Shown: positions 33,405 through 44,999 of the stretch, piece after piece
How the letters are laid out: each line of letters begins with the position of its first letter
Position numbering within the stretch: position 1 is the first letter of the stretch
Assembly: GCA_963693285.1 (NCBI GenBank)
Contig: OY848917.1
Span: forward strand, 13,144,192 to 13,208,191
Length of the DNA: 64,000 bases
From: Xestospongia muta
Lineage: Eukaryota > Porifera > Demospongiae > Haplosclerida > Petrosiidae
Direction of reading: 5' to 3'
Translations under genes and position numbers: made by a program
The notes under the pieces: model-generated
Told to the model about the DNA's origin: nothing
The model's input: the letters and a program-made list of their open reading frames with translations, nothing else
The model's database searches: none

Positions 33405-34900
33405 GCTAAGTAGCCAAATCTGAAAGGTGATCTTCTGCCATCTTATTTCTGAGACGAGTCTTAATTCTTTTGAGTGCAATTTTAGTTAATAAATAGAGGG
33501 TATTGTAAGCTGGTTGCCAAGAGTGAAGATAACTTGTAAAGGTTGCCAACATGTTAAGAGTAGACTGAGACTCAAACTGTCTTCACCAAGCTTGCTTCTA
33601 CCTCCAGTGTCCCAGTATCAACAGCGTACATCTCGGTATACATGAGAGACAATTCGATGATGTAGGTGTACAAGCTGATACCCCCTTCATGATGACAAGA
33701 TTACTATCTCGAAATCCTGCATTAAGCTCATAAAAAAACTTATCAAGGACAGGTAAATAAAAAACTGAACTCTGAATTCTTCACTTGTTGAGAGACTCTC
33801 TCTAGGTCTAACAGTTTCATAAACTATGCTCTCAGCAAGATGAGTAGGTCTCTTTCTTTTTCTTCATGTTACCTGGATTGTAACACCATGTAAATTAGCA
33901 ACTTCTGCGGCGTAATCATAAACGTTTTGCCAGTAGTCAACTGTGTTATAATCTGTCAGTAATGATTTAGTAGCAAAAGCAAGTTCAAAGTCTTGAGAAA
34001 GATCAATATAGAAGAACTTTGGAGTTGATCAGAAAGCTGTTTGGTACAAGTCAGAATGCAACTAATGCAACTAATGCAACAATGAAGGAGAAAGACTTCA
34101 AATGATGATCTAAACCTCTTCTTATATTTGTTGGGTGTAAGTGGAAGATTCAGCTACTTCTACTGTAAGTATAAGAGAGTCATATGCACAACAAACAGCA
34201 TTAACAGCAGCATAACGGCACACCCAGCGAGCATCAGAAAGCTTCTGTAATTCTAAGGGCTGTTTAAATTTGTCATTGTTTCTCCAAGAACAAAACATGA
34301 ACTTTAGAAGAAGACACAAACACATATAATGCTTCAAGTAAGGCAAAGAAAACTGATGCAGCAGGTACAGACTTGACTGAGTCTACCAATACAAGATTAA
34401 GAATGTGAGCATAGCAGTTTATGTACACTGCATAAGGAGCAAATTATCTCTCTCATTTGTACACCTGCACAACAAACGCTCATTACACTAGCCACATCAT
34501 ATCCTAGACTAACTATTTTATTCACATCAAAGTCATAACTAGATACAAATTACTTTATATATGAAGCTAAACTAGCTGCATCAAGACCTTTAGCATGATA
34601 GAAAGTTAAAAATGCTCATGAACACACCCATCTGCCTCATCCATGTAGCATAACATTTGCTTTTGTTTAGATGAATGGATTCATCTACTATAATGCTATA
34701 AAAACCAGCCTCCTTTACACATTGACAGATGATGTGCCTTAAACTTTTAGCTAAAATGTGTAATAGCTCATTTTGAATAGCATGGGAGGTGTAGAAGGCA
34801 TTCTTTGGCCCATCATGCAGTTTAGTCTTATGATTACAAACTAAATCAAGTAGAGTAAAGAATCAATATTTGGACACCATGTATATTCAGACAATGACCT
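33405..34900 (-). pseudogene. hAT transposase relic, ZMYM1/DUF4371 type, second copy
   Basis: Minus-strand blocks in N-to-C order: YTSHAIQNELLHILAKSLRH and EAGFYSIIVDESI (about 34800-34690), a degraded YDFDVN...GYD block (34550-34480), LELQKLSDARWVCRYAAVNA (34250-34170) and a C-terminal ALKRIKTRLRNKMAEDHLS (33480-33420). This is the same family as 4410-5700. Many frame breaks and at least one missing linker make it inactive. Confidence 0.7.
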
Positions 34901-34945
34901 GACTCTTCCAGCTTTTTCTAAACATTGATTTTACCATGATATTGT
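34890..34945 (-). repeat. Segment shared with 51309-51360
   Basis: The minus strand contains ACAATATCATGGTAAAATCA followed by ATGTTTAGAAA, also present on the plus strand just before the kinesin at 51309-51360. It marks another edge of the duplicated and rearranged block. Confidence 0.6.
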
Positions 34946-35045
34946 ACCTAGGTTTTGCATTATCATTCCTCGTAACCAAACTTTATAAAAAATGTGGGAG
35001 ACATTATACCTACTTATGGCCTTAAAGGGCTTTTCTATTCTATAG

Positions 35046-35840
35046 TTATAGCATTCCTTTTGCCAACATCTCTTCAACATAGCAAAACAAGTTAGGTGGT
35101 AAACAGAATAAAATCACACTTTCTTCAGCTGCCTTATCAATGACGTTGGGAGTGTGGTAAGAAGAATAGCCATCAAGGAGGAGTAACAGAGGGCATGCAG
35201 GTGAAGCATAAGCAAAGAAATGGTGACGAAACCATAAATCAAACAATTCTGCATCCATCCACCCACTGGTTGATAGGCCATACCTAGATCCAGGAACTTA
35301 ACCCTCTGTCATTTCTGGCTTTAAATACTTTCTGTCATAGATAATAAATGGAGGGATAACAACCTCCAGCACTACAACAGACCAAAATAGTAATTTGAGT
35401 TTTATTTTGTCTCCACTTGATATATTGTATGGGTGCTTCTGTCCTCTCTTGCTACTACTACTTTGGGAGCTGTTGGGTCAAGTGGAAAGCCTGACTCACC
35501 ACAGTTAATATTTGGCATGGTTTTTCCAGTAAATTATTCTCTACTAAAGTTTCTTCCAAAAGATCAAAGTACTTATTGATGATCTCAAGAGTGTTACAAA
35601 TAACACGAGGATGGGCCGATGGTTCAGCTTTTGTTAAAGTAATATCTGGATGATGATTGCAAAAAGAATCCCACCAACCAAAGAATGGTTTGGACCAGAG
35701 TAAGAACATCTTTTCTCATCCTTTTTCAATCTAGGATATCCAACTGATGTATAATGGATAAGAAATGATACAGGCTCTTCCTCCTCTCCTACAAGGACCA
35801 CTATGGGATTTAATTTAACATTTAAAATGTGATAAACAGT
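35046..35840 (-). pseudogene. pogo/jerky-type DDE transposase, copy 1
   Basis: Reading from 35840: EEEEPVSFLIHY.SVGYPRL, a W-rich CENP-B-type helix region (GWWDSFCNHHPDITL), EIINKYFDLLEETL, and, after degraded sequence, MDAELFDLWFRHHFFAY, CPLLLLLDGYSSYHTP (second catalytic Asp) and ESVILFCLPPN. The order matches jerky/Tigger DDE_1 proteins. Nearly the same sequence occurs at 50212-50900. The N-terminal psq helix that should precede it is inverted at 35935-36062. Confidence 0.8.
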
Positions 35841-35847
35841 CAACTAT

Positions 35848-35921
35848 ATGATAGAAAGTTTCAATATAGCAAAATACTTGCATTGATGTAGCTTCAGTTT
35901 TCTAGACATTTTGATCGTCTT
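35848..35921 (-). repeat. 75-bp block shared with the kinesin 5' region
   Basis: Reverse complement of the sequence at 51382-51456 with few differences; it includes an ATGTCTAGAAAACTGAA start-like sequence. In copy 2 it points away from the DDE gene toward the kinesin; here it lies between the two DDE pieces. Confidence 0.85.
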
Positions 35922-35934
35922 TTTCTGTTAATGA

Positions 35935-36062
35935 AGAGAGGCTACACAAGGCATATGAAGCTTTGAAGACCGATCATATGATGTGAAAGCAAGGTTCAGA
36001 CGTTTTAGGTGTACCTAAAAGTACTTTGCATGATCATTTAATCGGGAAAGTGTTGTTTGGAC
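35935..36062 (+). pseudogene. Inverted N-terminal helix of DDE copy 1
   Basis: The plus strand reads RLHKAYEALKTD and SDVLGVPKSTLHDHLIGKVL, a psq/CENP-B helix-turn-helix that should begin the DDE protein. At 50893-51015 the matching sequence lies on the minus strand, collinear with the DDE body, so this segment has been inverted. Confidence 0.8.
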
Positions 36063-36312
36063 TGAGTATTTCATCTCATGCTTTGGTGCATGGGATGTTC
36101 TATTACGTTATTCATGATTAAAAAGTCAAAAAGTTATAAAACCTATTCATCATAGTTGTTTAATGTGCACCTTAAGTTAATAAGGTGGAGCTGGTTTAAA
36201 TATGCTATTCACATACAATTTAAGTTTAATATAAGGTTGAGACACACCTTTTCATTTTCTGTCATGTAGTTAGGACAGGGATTCAAACATTTCGTTTGTA
36301 CATGTTAATATA

Positions 36313-36620
36313 CAGTACATCCTTGATTATCTGAACAGCTTTGTGCATGTATAATTGAATAATTATTTTATTACCTAATAAGTATATTCATTGTAAATTA
36401 ATTAATTATTTTTCAATCCATGTCGTTTGAAAAATGACACTGGAATCCTGTGCTGGCCACAAACGGTCTTTAGAATTTGGACTGACCTTCTCGAACCGAC
36501 CTTCTCCACACCTGTGACACTTTTAGCACCAATACTGTACTAATATTGATCACGTGAGTATATTAATTAGTTAAAAATACAATTCAGATAACCTGTATTC
36601 GGATAATTGAGGATGTACTG
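36313..36620. mobile_element. Tigger/pogo-type MITE
   Basis: A 308-bp element with inverted ends CAGTACATCC..GATTATCTGA (left) and TCGGATAATTGAGGATGTACTG (right), flanked by TA on both sides. CAGT-type ends with a TA target duplication are characteristic of pogo/Tigger elements. No coding frame inside, so it is a non-autonomous element. Confidence 0.8.
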
Positions 36621-37089
36621 TATATCAGTTTTCTCTTTGGCAGTTTTGCAATGTCTCAAAAATAACTAGCCTATTCACATATTGTTTTACTATGTGCAAC
36701 TTTGGAGCCACAAATCAACATTTTTTAACATTGAGTGTGCTGTGAGTGGGATTCTAAATTTTGCTGAATACAGCTGTTCTTGTGAATTGGCTTGAATACG
36801 AAGAATGCATGCATAATGCAAAAGTAGCAGACAAAGTTTAGTGACAAATGGTTGTTTAAGTATGCAGGTATGTTACTTATGTTTAGTTACCATGAATAGA
36901 GGTTGCTAAACTGACAAACTGTGGCGTAACGTTCTGCCCCTTCTTGCTTCTTTTGCTCACTTTAGGAACAGAAAAGTCCTAAGGACTATTATAGACCAAT
37001 TTAATCTCCTGGGGGTCTATTGCATTCACCACTTGAATGTGGGATAAAAGAGCTATTTCCATTTATAAGTGATGATTAAACAGTTTATT

Positions 37090-37260
37090 ATCCTACATGG
37101 GTAAAGCTGGTCTTGTGTACAATTCTGACAGTTTTGTTGTTACTGGGTCAGATGGAACTGAGGCACTCTTTGGACACATTATCAACATGATCATTCTACA
37201 TACCTGTGTCATTCTTAATCATTGTACAAAAATGTGATCAACAACTATATGTATAAAAAT
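37090..37260 (+). pseudogene. C-terminal fragment of the C2H2 transposase-like family
   Basis: The plus frame reads GLVYNSDSFVVTGSDGTEAL, then FGHIINMIIL, resembling the C-terminal domain seen at 29215-29330 (YKCGGIVVLS...FGLISDIIIL). Short and isolated; sequence on either side is unassigned. Confidence 0.4.
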
Positions 37261-37859
37261 ACTGTTATTAAGTCATGCAAAGCCACACCAATAAAGCTAT
37301 GAAGATCTTAAGTGCTCCTAGGGAGATGAAACTGAATTGTTAATGTATGGGATTTATTGATGTATGGGATCATCTGACTTGTAGCTATACCAGTTTGTTT
37401 AACTATATTGTTGGTTATATTTACCACAACATTATAGTACTTTTGCCCATAATATGGCTGTTATTAACATATTGGTTACTTTTATCGCTCCTGGTACAAT
37501 CAACACTATCGTGGTAAATTTAGCTGTTAACTTCATTGGTAAGTTCTACCAGCATTGTCAATTTAACCATGAATTTTATATAGTGTGTGTACATTGAAAA
37601 TAATAATTTGGAATATTCACAGCAACCTTCCTCATGCAGACATATATGTAGTAAGGGTTAATGATAATACCACATAATTAAATATAGCTAAAGCTTCTTG
37701 GATACCCATATAAACCTTTATTCTTTTCTCATACATAGGGACAAGGATGTTCAAGCAATCTGGACTAGTCTAGTGGATGATTGCACTAGAGCCTCCATCT
37801 TTTCTCTTTGTCAAGAAGTTATTACATATGTATACGTATATAAGAAATTCTCACCAATA

Positions 37860-38370
37860 AAATCCAATAAAATCCTGTTTTGTATCGTCATCAAAACGTC
37901 CCTCTATTAACCATTCACTAAATACCCTTTGTAGCTTTGGATGCCGCTTCACAAATGAGCCCCACCAACCAGTGGTGACATTAACATCTTCAACTTCACA
38001 TTGACGTTTCTTTGCTAGTGCTGCTCTGACAATACCTTCACAAATGAGCCCCACCAACCAGTGGTGACATTGACATCTTCAACTTCACATTGACGTTTCT
38101 TCGCTAGTGCTGCTCTGACAATACAAAGAACTTGTTCCTTTGTGCCAAAAATGCTACTAGTTCTTCTTCTTAGTAGGTCCACTATGAGTACCAAGAGAGA
38201 CATTACTGGACACTTGATCCCATAATGTTGACTTTGGCACATTATACATTTCAGCAGCTTTTCTGAGAGTAAATCGTCCTTTAGCTACGTCCTTTGCTGC
38301 TTTACATAACTAGGTCTCACTCCACCGCTTGTAGTGCCTATCCCTTGGCTTTTTTCCTCCAGAGGATAAC
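37860..38370 (-). pseudogene. pogo/jerky-type transposase N-terminus
   Basis: From 38370 down the frame reads KPRDRHYKRWSE, RFTLRKAAEMYNVPKSTLWD (psq helix-turn-helix), then a CENP-B-like segment KEQVLCIVRAALAKKRQCEV, TTGWWGSFVKRHPKLQ. The latter segment is present twice because of an 89-bp tandem duplication. The DDE domain is absent. It is related to, but distinct from, the 35 kb and 50 kb copies. Confidence 0.7.
37948..38125. repeat. 89-bp tandem duplication inside pogo N-terminus
   Basis: TTCACAAATGAGCCCCACCA begins at 37948 and again at 38037; the copies differ at only a few positions. The length is the same as that of the duplication in the HARBI1-like gene at 7491. Confidence 0.9.
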
Positions 38371-38698
38371 CTAGGCTATTAAAGAAGATGTAACTATTAT
38401 ATAATAAATCATATAAAGGACTTGGCTGCACCATGTTTTCAAACAAATAATTGTCTCAGCACCCACTTGAAGCACATATACATTGTGGTTTGCAATAAGT
38501 CACTTGTAAAAAGGTTTTTCATAATCTTATACTAATTGTCATAGTTTTGTATATATCAAAGATACAGAGACTCCTAGTTATGTATCAAAGATAGAAAGAC
38601 TCTAGCTCATTGTAGTAGACTACTGCATTCTGAAGATTAAATAAGACCAGATGAAACGAATAAGTAAGGCAGATGTGTCTATTAGTATGCTTGAAGGT

Positions 38699-39169
38699 GT
38701 ACATCAGACATTGCATGTGTATTGGGTTTTTGCGTGTACTTGTATTTTTAAAACCAAACCATGTATGTACTTGTATGTATTATTAAATCTCCATGTATGT
38801 ACTTGTAGTTTGCATTTCTGAAAACCATGTATTTAATCCTTATCATTTCATGTATCATGTATTATAATTCAATCATAATTAAACACATCATTTAATGAAG
38901 ACGAGTTTTTCCAGTTTTTTCAGAAATAAAAACCACATGACTATTCTCAGTTTCACTGCTAGAAGGTAATCATGAAGTAGTACTATGTAACACCAGCGAG
39001 AGAGAACACAAGTGAGAACATCTCCAGACTGAAGCCATTATCTTCACATGGCCACACCCATAATTAATTCTACTTTATTCTGTCCGTGTATGTACGTGTA
39101 TGTATTTGAAGCCAGCATTACCGTGTAAATACATGTGTATCGTGTATACACGTGCAATGTCTGGTGTAC
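38699..39169. mobile_element. MITE with GTACAYCAGACATTG ends
   Basis: The left end GTACATCAGACATTGCATGT and the right end ACGTGCAATGTCTGGTGTAC are inverted repeats of about 24 bp around a 471-bp AT-rich element with ATGTATGTACTTG repeats. I could not define a target duplication, so the superfamily is unknown. Confidence 0.6.
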
Positions 39170-39850
39170 ATCTCTTCTCTACTTTATAACTAAGACTATA
39201 CATTGCAGCAATGACTACATGTGATATAACTATATACCACAAATTTTAGGCCTCAGTACAACACTCTTATTCTTAAAAAAGTGAACTGACTCTGTTATTA
39301 CACACATATATATTTACTAATCACTAAAATGGCCAGGGTTGACTAAAATATTGCTAACACATATATAGCTCAAGCGATTAACGTAGTCAGGCTTCCCCAT
39401 AGTCTCCCACTTGGACATCTATACATTATCACTTATTACCATGTTTGATTGTGTCCACAATAGTCTAGCTCACATTTAGACTTCAGGTTGTGTTGTCCGC
39501 CAGGAATCCAACAACACACCATCTGACATGATCACAAATTGGTGTTGATACTATACTTCAGAGAAATCCCACCTATCATGGATTTTAAAAAGATGGCTAC
39601 AGCTCAAGAGCAACACGATAATATGTTCAAGCTGCAGACTTCTTCCTCATCATCTCAAGACTTGTCCTATTCCAAGCATTTAGAGTCGAAAATTAATGGA
39701 CGGACACTTTTTCTTCTAAAAATTTGAAGACAGCTTATTGCTTCTGTACAATGTGGTTCTTGGTTATGCTCAATGAATACACTTTCCTTGCATAATTTCC
39801 TAACTAAACTCTGTGTCATGAATGAGCTCCATTTTTGGTGCTTGTACGGA
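39170..39850. other. No recognisable gene
   Basis: A 62-codon plus-strand frame at 39539 (Ser-rich, MATAQEQHDNM) has no support. The rest is AT-rich sequence before the Gypsy relic. Confidence 0.35.
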
Positions 39851-40033
39851 CTTAAATATATTCGCGGACATGTGGTATGTTTTGGCTCTTAACATATATC
39901 TGATCAGACATGAACTGAGAAATATAGTCAAGGTGATGGATTTGATGAGGAGTATAGTGCTTAGAATGGTGTGACAAGGAGTATGTCAAATTTTTTGAGG
40001 AACATGCGGTCCTCAACAAAATGTCGGAAAAAC

Positions 40034-40091
40034 TTGATAGACAAATATACTGCCAGTAGTTCTTGATAGACAAATATACTGCCAGTAGTTC
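40034..40091. repeat. 29-bp tandem duplication in Gypsy RNase H
   Basis: TTGATAGACAAATATACTGC... begins at 40034 and 40063 and is identical over the unit, shifting the RNase H frame. Confidence 0.85.
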
Positions 40092-40102
40092 TTGATTGAA
40101 GG

Positions 40103-40522
40103 CATAGGCGTATCTATGGTCATCGGACTACCAGGGCATAATTAAATATTCATGGCTTATTAAAAATATTAATAATAATTATCAGTAATTATTAACTGTT
40201 AATTATGTATAGAGTCGTTCTACCTACAATCATAATTACAAAGAAAAGGTGGAGTTTAGTTTTGTTTACAGAAGTACTATTTTGTGCTCCTGTTCAAACT
40301 GAAATGCCAAATCTTCCAAACAGTTCCATAATGTGGACGAAAGATCTCTCTCTATGTACAAGAGAGCTAGACTGTTGAGTCTTTGTTGTGTCATGGTTGA
40401 GCGTAAGTACTTTTTATGCTGACGAATACTAGAAAAATTATGCTACGCAGAAGCCATTTTCTTTTCCTGGATCAGTTTACCAGGGCAATGCCCTGGTATG
40501 CCCGGGCCTAGATACGCCTATG
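40103..40522. mobile_element. Non-autonomous hAT element inside Gypsy relic
   Basis: A 420-bp insert with inverted ends CATAGGCGTATCTA / TAGATACGCCTATG, flanked by the identical 8-bp ATTGAAGG (40095-40102 and 40523-40530). An 8-bp duplication and CA..TG ends are hAT hallmarks. The minus strand inside still reads SIRQHKKYLRSTMTQQRLNS, then LALLYIERDL, the end of a ZMYM1-type hAT transposase, so it is an internal deletion derivative of an autonomous hAT. Confidence 0.9.
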
Positions 40523-42261
40523 ATTGAAGGTGCTATACTTGGTTTCGGACAGTTTCAACTTTAAGAAATAAGATATCAGTTGCCAGTGATCCCATATGTG
40601 TTGTTGAAGGACACCTCCAACTGCTTTGTCAAAAGCATCAGTTATTATTACACATGTCAGGGCATTGAGTTTCCGATGCACACAAAGGGTGGCATCGGTA
40701 AGTGTGTCTTTGACTTTTTAAAAGGCTTTGTGGCATTAGTGTTCCAGTGTAGTCCTTTAGTTTTGGCTTTGGTGGAGGAAAAGAAGGTCATTGGGTAGAT
40801 TCAGAACAGTAGCACAGTTTGGAATAAATCAGTTATAAAAGTTTACTAGTGCCAAAATTCTCCGAGTTTGCATTGAGACGTTGGCTGGGCAAAGTCTCTG
40901 ATGACAGAAACTTTGTCCTGCAATGGCTGAATGCCCTGACCAATAACTCTGTGTCTTGAAAGTTAAGTTCATTGTCTGGATTGATAATTATACCATGTTC
41001 ATTGAGGCATTAAAACACTGTTCGAAGATGCTCTTTGTGTTCTTCGGAGTTGACACTTGCAACTAACACATTGTCAATGTAAAGATAACAAGAGTGGAGG
41101 CCATGAAGGACTCTTTGAAATGTCTAGGCAGCATTATGAAGTCTGAATGGCATGCGAACAAATTCAAATAACCTAAATGGAGTCGTGATGGCAGTCTTAG
41201 GTATGTCAGCTGGCTTCACTGGAATTTAGTGGTATGCTCTAACAATATTTAGTTTGGTGAGTAATTTTGTGTATAATCACCTGTTGATTGTATAGCTTTA
41301 GGCGAATAGTGAAAATATGAATTATGTACCTGCTTTGGCAAGAATGAAGGGCTCACAGAAGGTTCTGTAGATACAACACCTTGGCTGCAAGCTACATCTA
41401 CAATTAGTTTATAAAATGTTCGCTGTAGTCCTATATTAAGGACAAGGGAACACGTATTGTAAGTTGCTATTGTAGTGTTGTTAACCGCTTGTAGGGACAG
41501 TCTTCTCTGTTGATGTAAATGGTTGGTAGAAGTAGAAGGTACTATACTGACCTTTTTGCCAGTATCAATGAGAAACTGTAATCCAGTAGAACAGTCTGTA
41601 ACATAAAAGAAGTGACTGGTTGTTGGCTGAATTACCGAATTTTTGATTGTAAGAGGGGGATTTTATCTTTGAGATGAGGAAGGTTGTTGGACAGACTTTT
41701 AAAGGTATGAGATCTGACTACACAGTTGTTCCATTTCCGAGGAGAACTGCAATTGGCTAACACCAGATATTGATGTAGCAGGCATGGCAACCCCCATAAT
41801 TTTATCAGCTATATTGGCTAATTAATCAATGGACATGGTGTCAGCAGTAGATGCTAGGACCATACAAACATAAGACAGCAATTGTTGGAGAAACAGTTGA
41901 CGAAGGAAGGATCTGTCTGTCGTGCTGGCTTTTTCTCCAAGTAACTGCTGCATGTGTTGTAATAACTGGGTAGGTTTCCGATCTCCCAGCTTTTCTGTGT
42001 CGAATAACTGCTGCAACCTGCATTGCTCAGAAGCAGCTGTGCATTAATGAGCTCTTCCTTCAACTTTACATGAGGATCAGTGTCAGGTGCCTTTAGAATG
42101 AGGTGTCTAACTTCCACACACAAATTCAGGGGATAAGGAAATGACAATATAGTCATACTTGGTTTTCTGAGCTGAGATGTCTCTTGTGGCAGATCGAATG
42201 ACCAAAATGGAGGTAGTTTAAGACTGATGGTGGCGACTGGAGTGGGTTCTTCAATAGACAA

Positions 42262-43290
42262 TTTTAGTATTTAATGATATACGAATAAACAATTCAGAGA
42301 GTTCAATACAGTTAAGATAAGATGGTCAATTACAACCACAAGGTACCAGTCTATTACCAGTCTATTACTAGAATGTTCTATATTATATTATATGTCTGTA
42401 AACTACTCTGTGCAGTATACACTTCCCCAAAAAGTATCAACATCAATTCTATTGCCTGACTATTCAGACACGTATTCACCCATGCTCATGGAGAATAAAG
42501 GCAGCACATGTGATAAAGTTCAATTAACATCATTGATTGTGCTTGATTGTAGGTATGTGGTTGATATGTAGCACAAGAAACAAGAATGTCTTATATTGTT
42601 GTAAGAGATTTAGGAAGGAAATGTACATTTGATATTTCAATTATAAAAAGTTTAATGAAATTGGTAAAAATTGGCAGAACATATTTTCAGAAAAAAGTAT
42701 AGCTTAAAAATTGCATTTCTCAAAGCTGATAGTATATTTTGAGAAGAAAGAAGCTTGTCGTTTTCAACAGAGTTTTCAAAGTAGGCTTCCTATGCTGACC
42801 ATAGTTCTAACACTTGCAAGATGCACTACTCTAAAGAGAGCCATAGAGAGCTAATTTAAAATTTTTAAAATTTCAATCAAAGGCATTTCTAGTATCATAA
42901 CTCCATAATGAGCGCATCTAAGTGTACTAGACTCCATAATTTTAAAGAACTGTAACAGCACTACATTACTGTAATACTATTCTGAAAAGTCTTCAGTATT
43001 AGAGGTACATTTAGTGTCCGAATATACAGCATCACTTGAATTCCATTGGAGTTAGTTGTGACAGAATCAAGCAACGATTCAAAAGAGCACAATCATCTGC
43101 ATTTTCCTCTCTTAACACTATATCTTCAAGAAAAATAATATCAAGAAAACTTGGGATATCTATTAAGTTTTAACATTTCTACGACCATGTCTACTTTGTA
43201 CCGCTTCTTCAGTCACTAAAACAGTTACTGACTAACCCCATTATATTTGATGAGGTATATACTGTATAATGCTACATCACCAATGTCTAT
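42262..43290. other. No recognisable gene; possible Gypsy leader or LTR
   Basis: AT-rich sequence directly before gag on the minus strand. It may contain the untranslated leader or LTR of the Gypsy relic (repeat of TACCAGTCTATTA at about 42345-42370), but I cannot pair it with a second LTR. Confidence 0.3.
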
Positions 43291-43299
43291 GTGCAGGTC

Positions 43300-43640
43300 A
43301 TGAGAGGTCATATCACCTGATGATATAGCATTTCTTCGTCTATTAATGGAGCAGCATCATCTTGACTTTAAGATCTATATCCCAATTGCTCATTAACTCC
43401 CAAGTTTCACTACATTATTTACTACCCTGAATATATTGGCAAGTATATTATGCATACTAAGACTATTATTATATTGTACATTACACATGTAGGTGTGGCC
43501 CTCCCAGTAGGTTCTGGTGCATGTGATATGAAAGTAAGCATAGCTACTTCAAGGATGTAGCTTGCTGTGTTAAGTGCTTCAGAAACGTTCTGTACTTCTG
43601 CTTCAAGAGATTCAAACTTACAATCAATCAGTTCAATTTT
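43300..43640 (+). pseudogene. C2H2 transposase-like family, middle fragment
   Basis: The plus strand reads DDIAFLRLLMEQHHLDFKI, a degraded tyrosine-rich stretch, then after an intron-like gap GPPSRFWCM.YESKHSYFKD. These correspond to 28640-28880 of the full-length copy. Frame breaks are present; no 5' portion nearby. Confidence 0.6.
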
Positions 43641-44285
43641 ATCATCTACTAATCCTACTAGACAAGATTGTGAAATTCCCTGTAGAACATCACCATCAAT
43701 ATCAGGAAGGAATAGAAATATTCACTTTAGGTTGACCAAGTTCAGACTTATTATGGCAAAACAAGTGGAGGAACTTCGTGTACACGGAAAAGTCTTGCCT
43801 CTCATCATCAATGACTGATGTGTTATTATTTGAATAGCAATGACTTTTTCACATCGTCCCACATCACAACTGGTTCTGGTAAGTGGCAACTCATGTACTA
43901 CTATTTGTCATTATTACAACTTCATAAATAGCTTCAATGTCAGTTCCCTGGGCAAAAATGCTTGCATTAGCGTGCATTAAATTGTACATAATCGTGCATA
44001 GTTGCGCATCACCGCTAACAAGTCAATTTTCCTGTTATTCGTGTATATATATATTGTGCTATTCACACAAACACGTTAGCTTTTAGTAAATGTGTCTTCA
44101 TGCAACGCTTTAATCATAATGCTCTCCAGTACCATATAGCTGTTTTGTAGCTAAAGCACACAACACATGACAGCTCTAGTAGATTTCTGCAGGATACTAA
44201 GTATAATAATGAAACTTTGCTGTCTCAACCCAACTTTTACATTTAAAGTTTCAATAATCATTACAAAATATTTCTTTTGGACAGA
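43641..44285. other. Little recognisable content
   Basis: An 83-codon plus-strand frame ends at 43818 (MAKQVEELRVHGKVLPLI) and may be the C-terminal domain of the preceding fragment. The remainder is AT-rich with no family match. Confidence 0.3.
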
Positions 44286-44289
44286 GATA

Positions 44290-44760
44290 CAGAGTATTGG
44301 CTAATTCTTCTTTAAAAGAATCCTCATTATCAACAGCTTAGTTTTCTAAATCCAAGGCAATGGTTAGCTGTATATGATGTTATGAAAAAGAAGTGTCAAG
44401 AATTGAATGGGAAAAAATGAGGAAGTTAGTGATGCTCAAAGTGAACTCACCCCAAAAAAAGATGAAAAAAGAAACAGTTCTTACATTTCTTCTTGGAGAC
44501 GATAATGATGGTGTATCCAGCAGAGGAGAAGAAGTGGATAAGTTTCTTCAAGAAAAACCAGTTCCTTCCGATACAATTGGCTTAGAGTGGTGGGGAAAAC
44601 TTAGATTACCCATTATTAGCTTCTCTGACAAAGCAATACTCATGTGTCCCAGCCACTTCGGTACCAGCTGAATAAGTGTTCTCCACTGTCAGCCTTAAAC
44701 CCGAAAATGTGGATATGCTTATTTTTCTGAATAAAAACTTGCCTAGAAACCAAACAATGT
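44290..44760 (+). pseudogene. hAT transposase C-terminus, ZBED type
   Basis: The plus strand reads FLNPRQWLAVYDVMKKKCQE, an acidic linker, EEVDKFLQEKPVPSDTIGLE, WWGKLRL and, after a one-base shift, PATSVPAE.VFSTVSLKPEN with VDMLIFLNKNL. This is the dimerisation end of ZBED-type hAT transposases. The catalytic core is absent. Confidence 0.75.
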
Positions 44761-44999
44761 ACCAAACAATGTTTTTGGTACTAATTAATTCATGTTTACC
44801 ACTTGCATGAGTTCTTCTACATTTCTGAAAGTGATTGAACATTCATTGTTTACTTAATTAAGTATTGTTTACATAGTGACCGGGATATCTTATCTAATTA
44901 ATCTGGATTAATATCCGTTTCAGCACTGCTTCTTTTTAATAATACTCCTTTTATAACGAATGTGACCATTTAGTTTCTTTAGTATTCCTTCCCACCTCT

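Larger units (their letters stand above)
39860..42261 (-). pseudogene. Ty3/Gypsy retrotransposon relic
   Basis: A whole gag-pol order can be read on the minus strand. Gag at 42261-41800 has KLPPFWSFD, EVRHLILKAPDTDP and [20 protein letters not shown]. Protease at about 41600-41400 has FLIDTG with the catalytic Asp. RT at 41250-40800 has LFEFVRMPF and CYLYIDN, where family members have YIDD. RNase H lies at 40560-40030 with a hAT insertion inside, ending LTYSLSHHSKHYTPHQIHHL. No integrase seen. Several frameshifts and stops. LTRs not identified. Confidence 0.85.

Noticed and set aside
38699..39169. Telomere-like or CRISPR-like array from the ATGTATGTACTTG repeats
   Set aside because: Units are irregular, there are no spacers, and the region is explained as the interior of a MITE.
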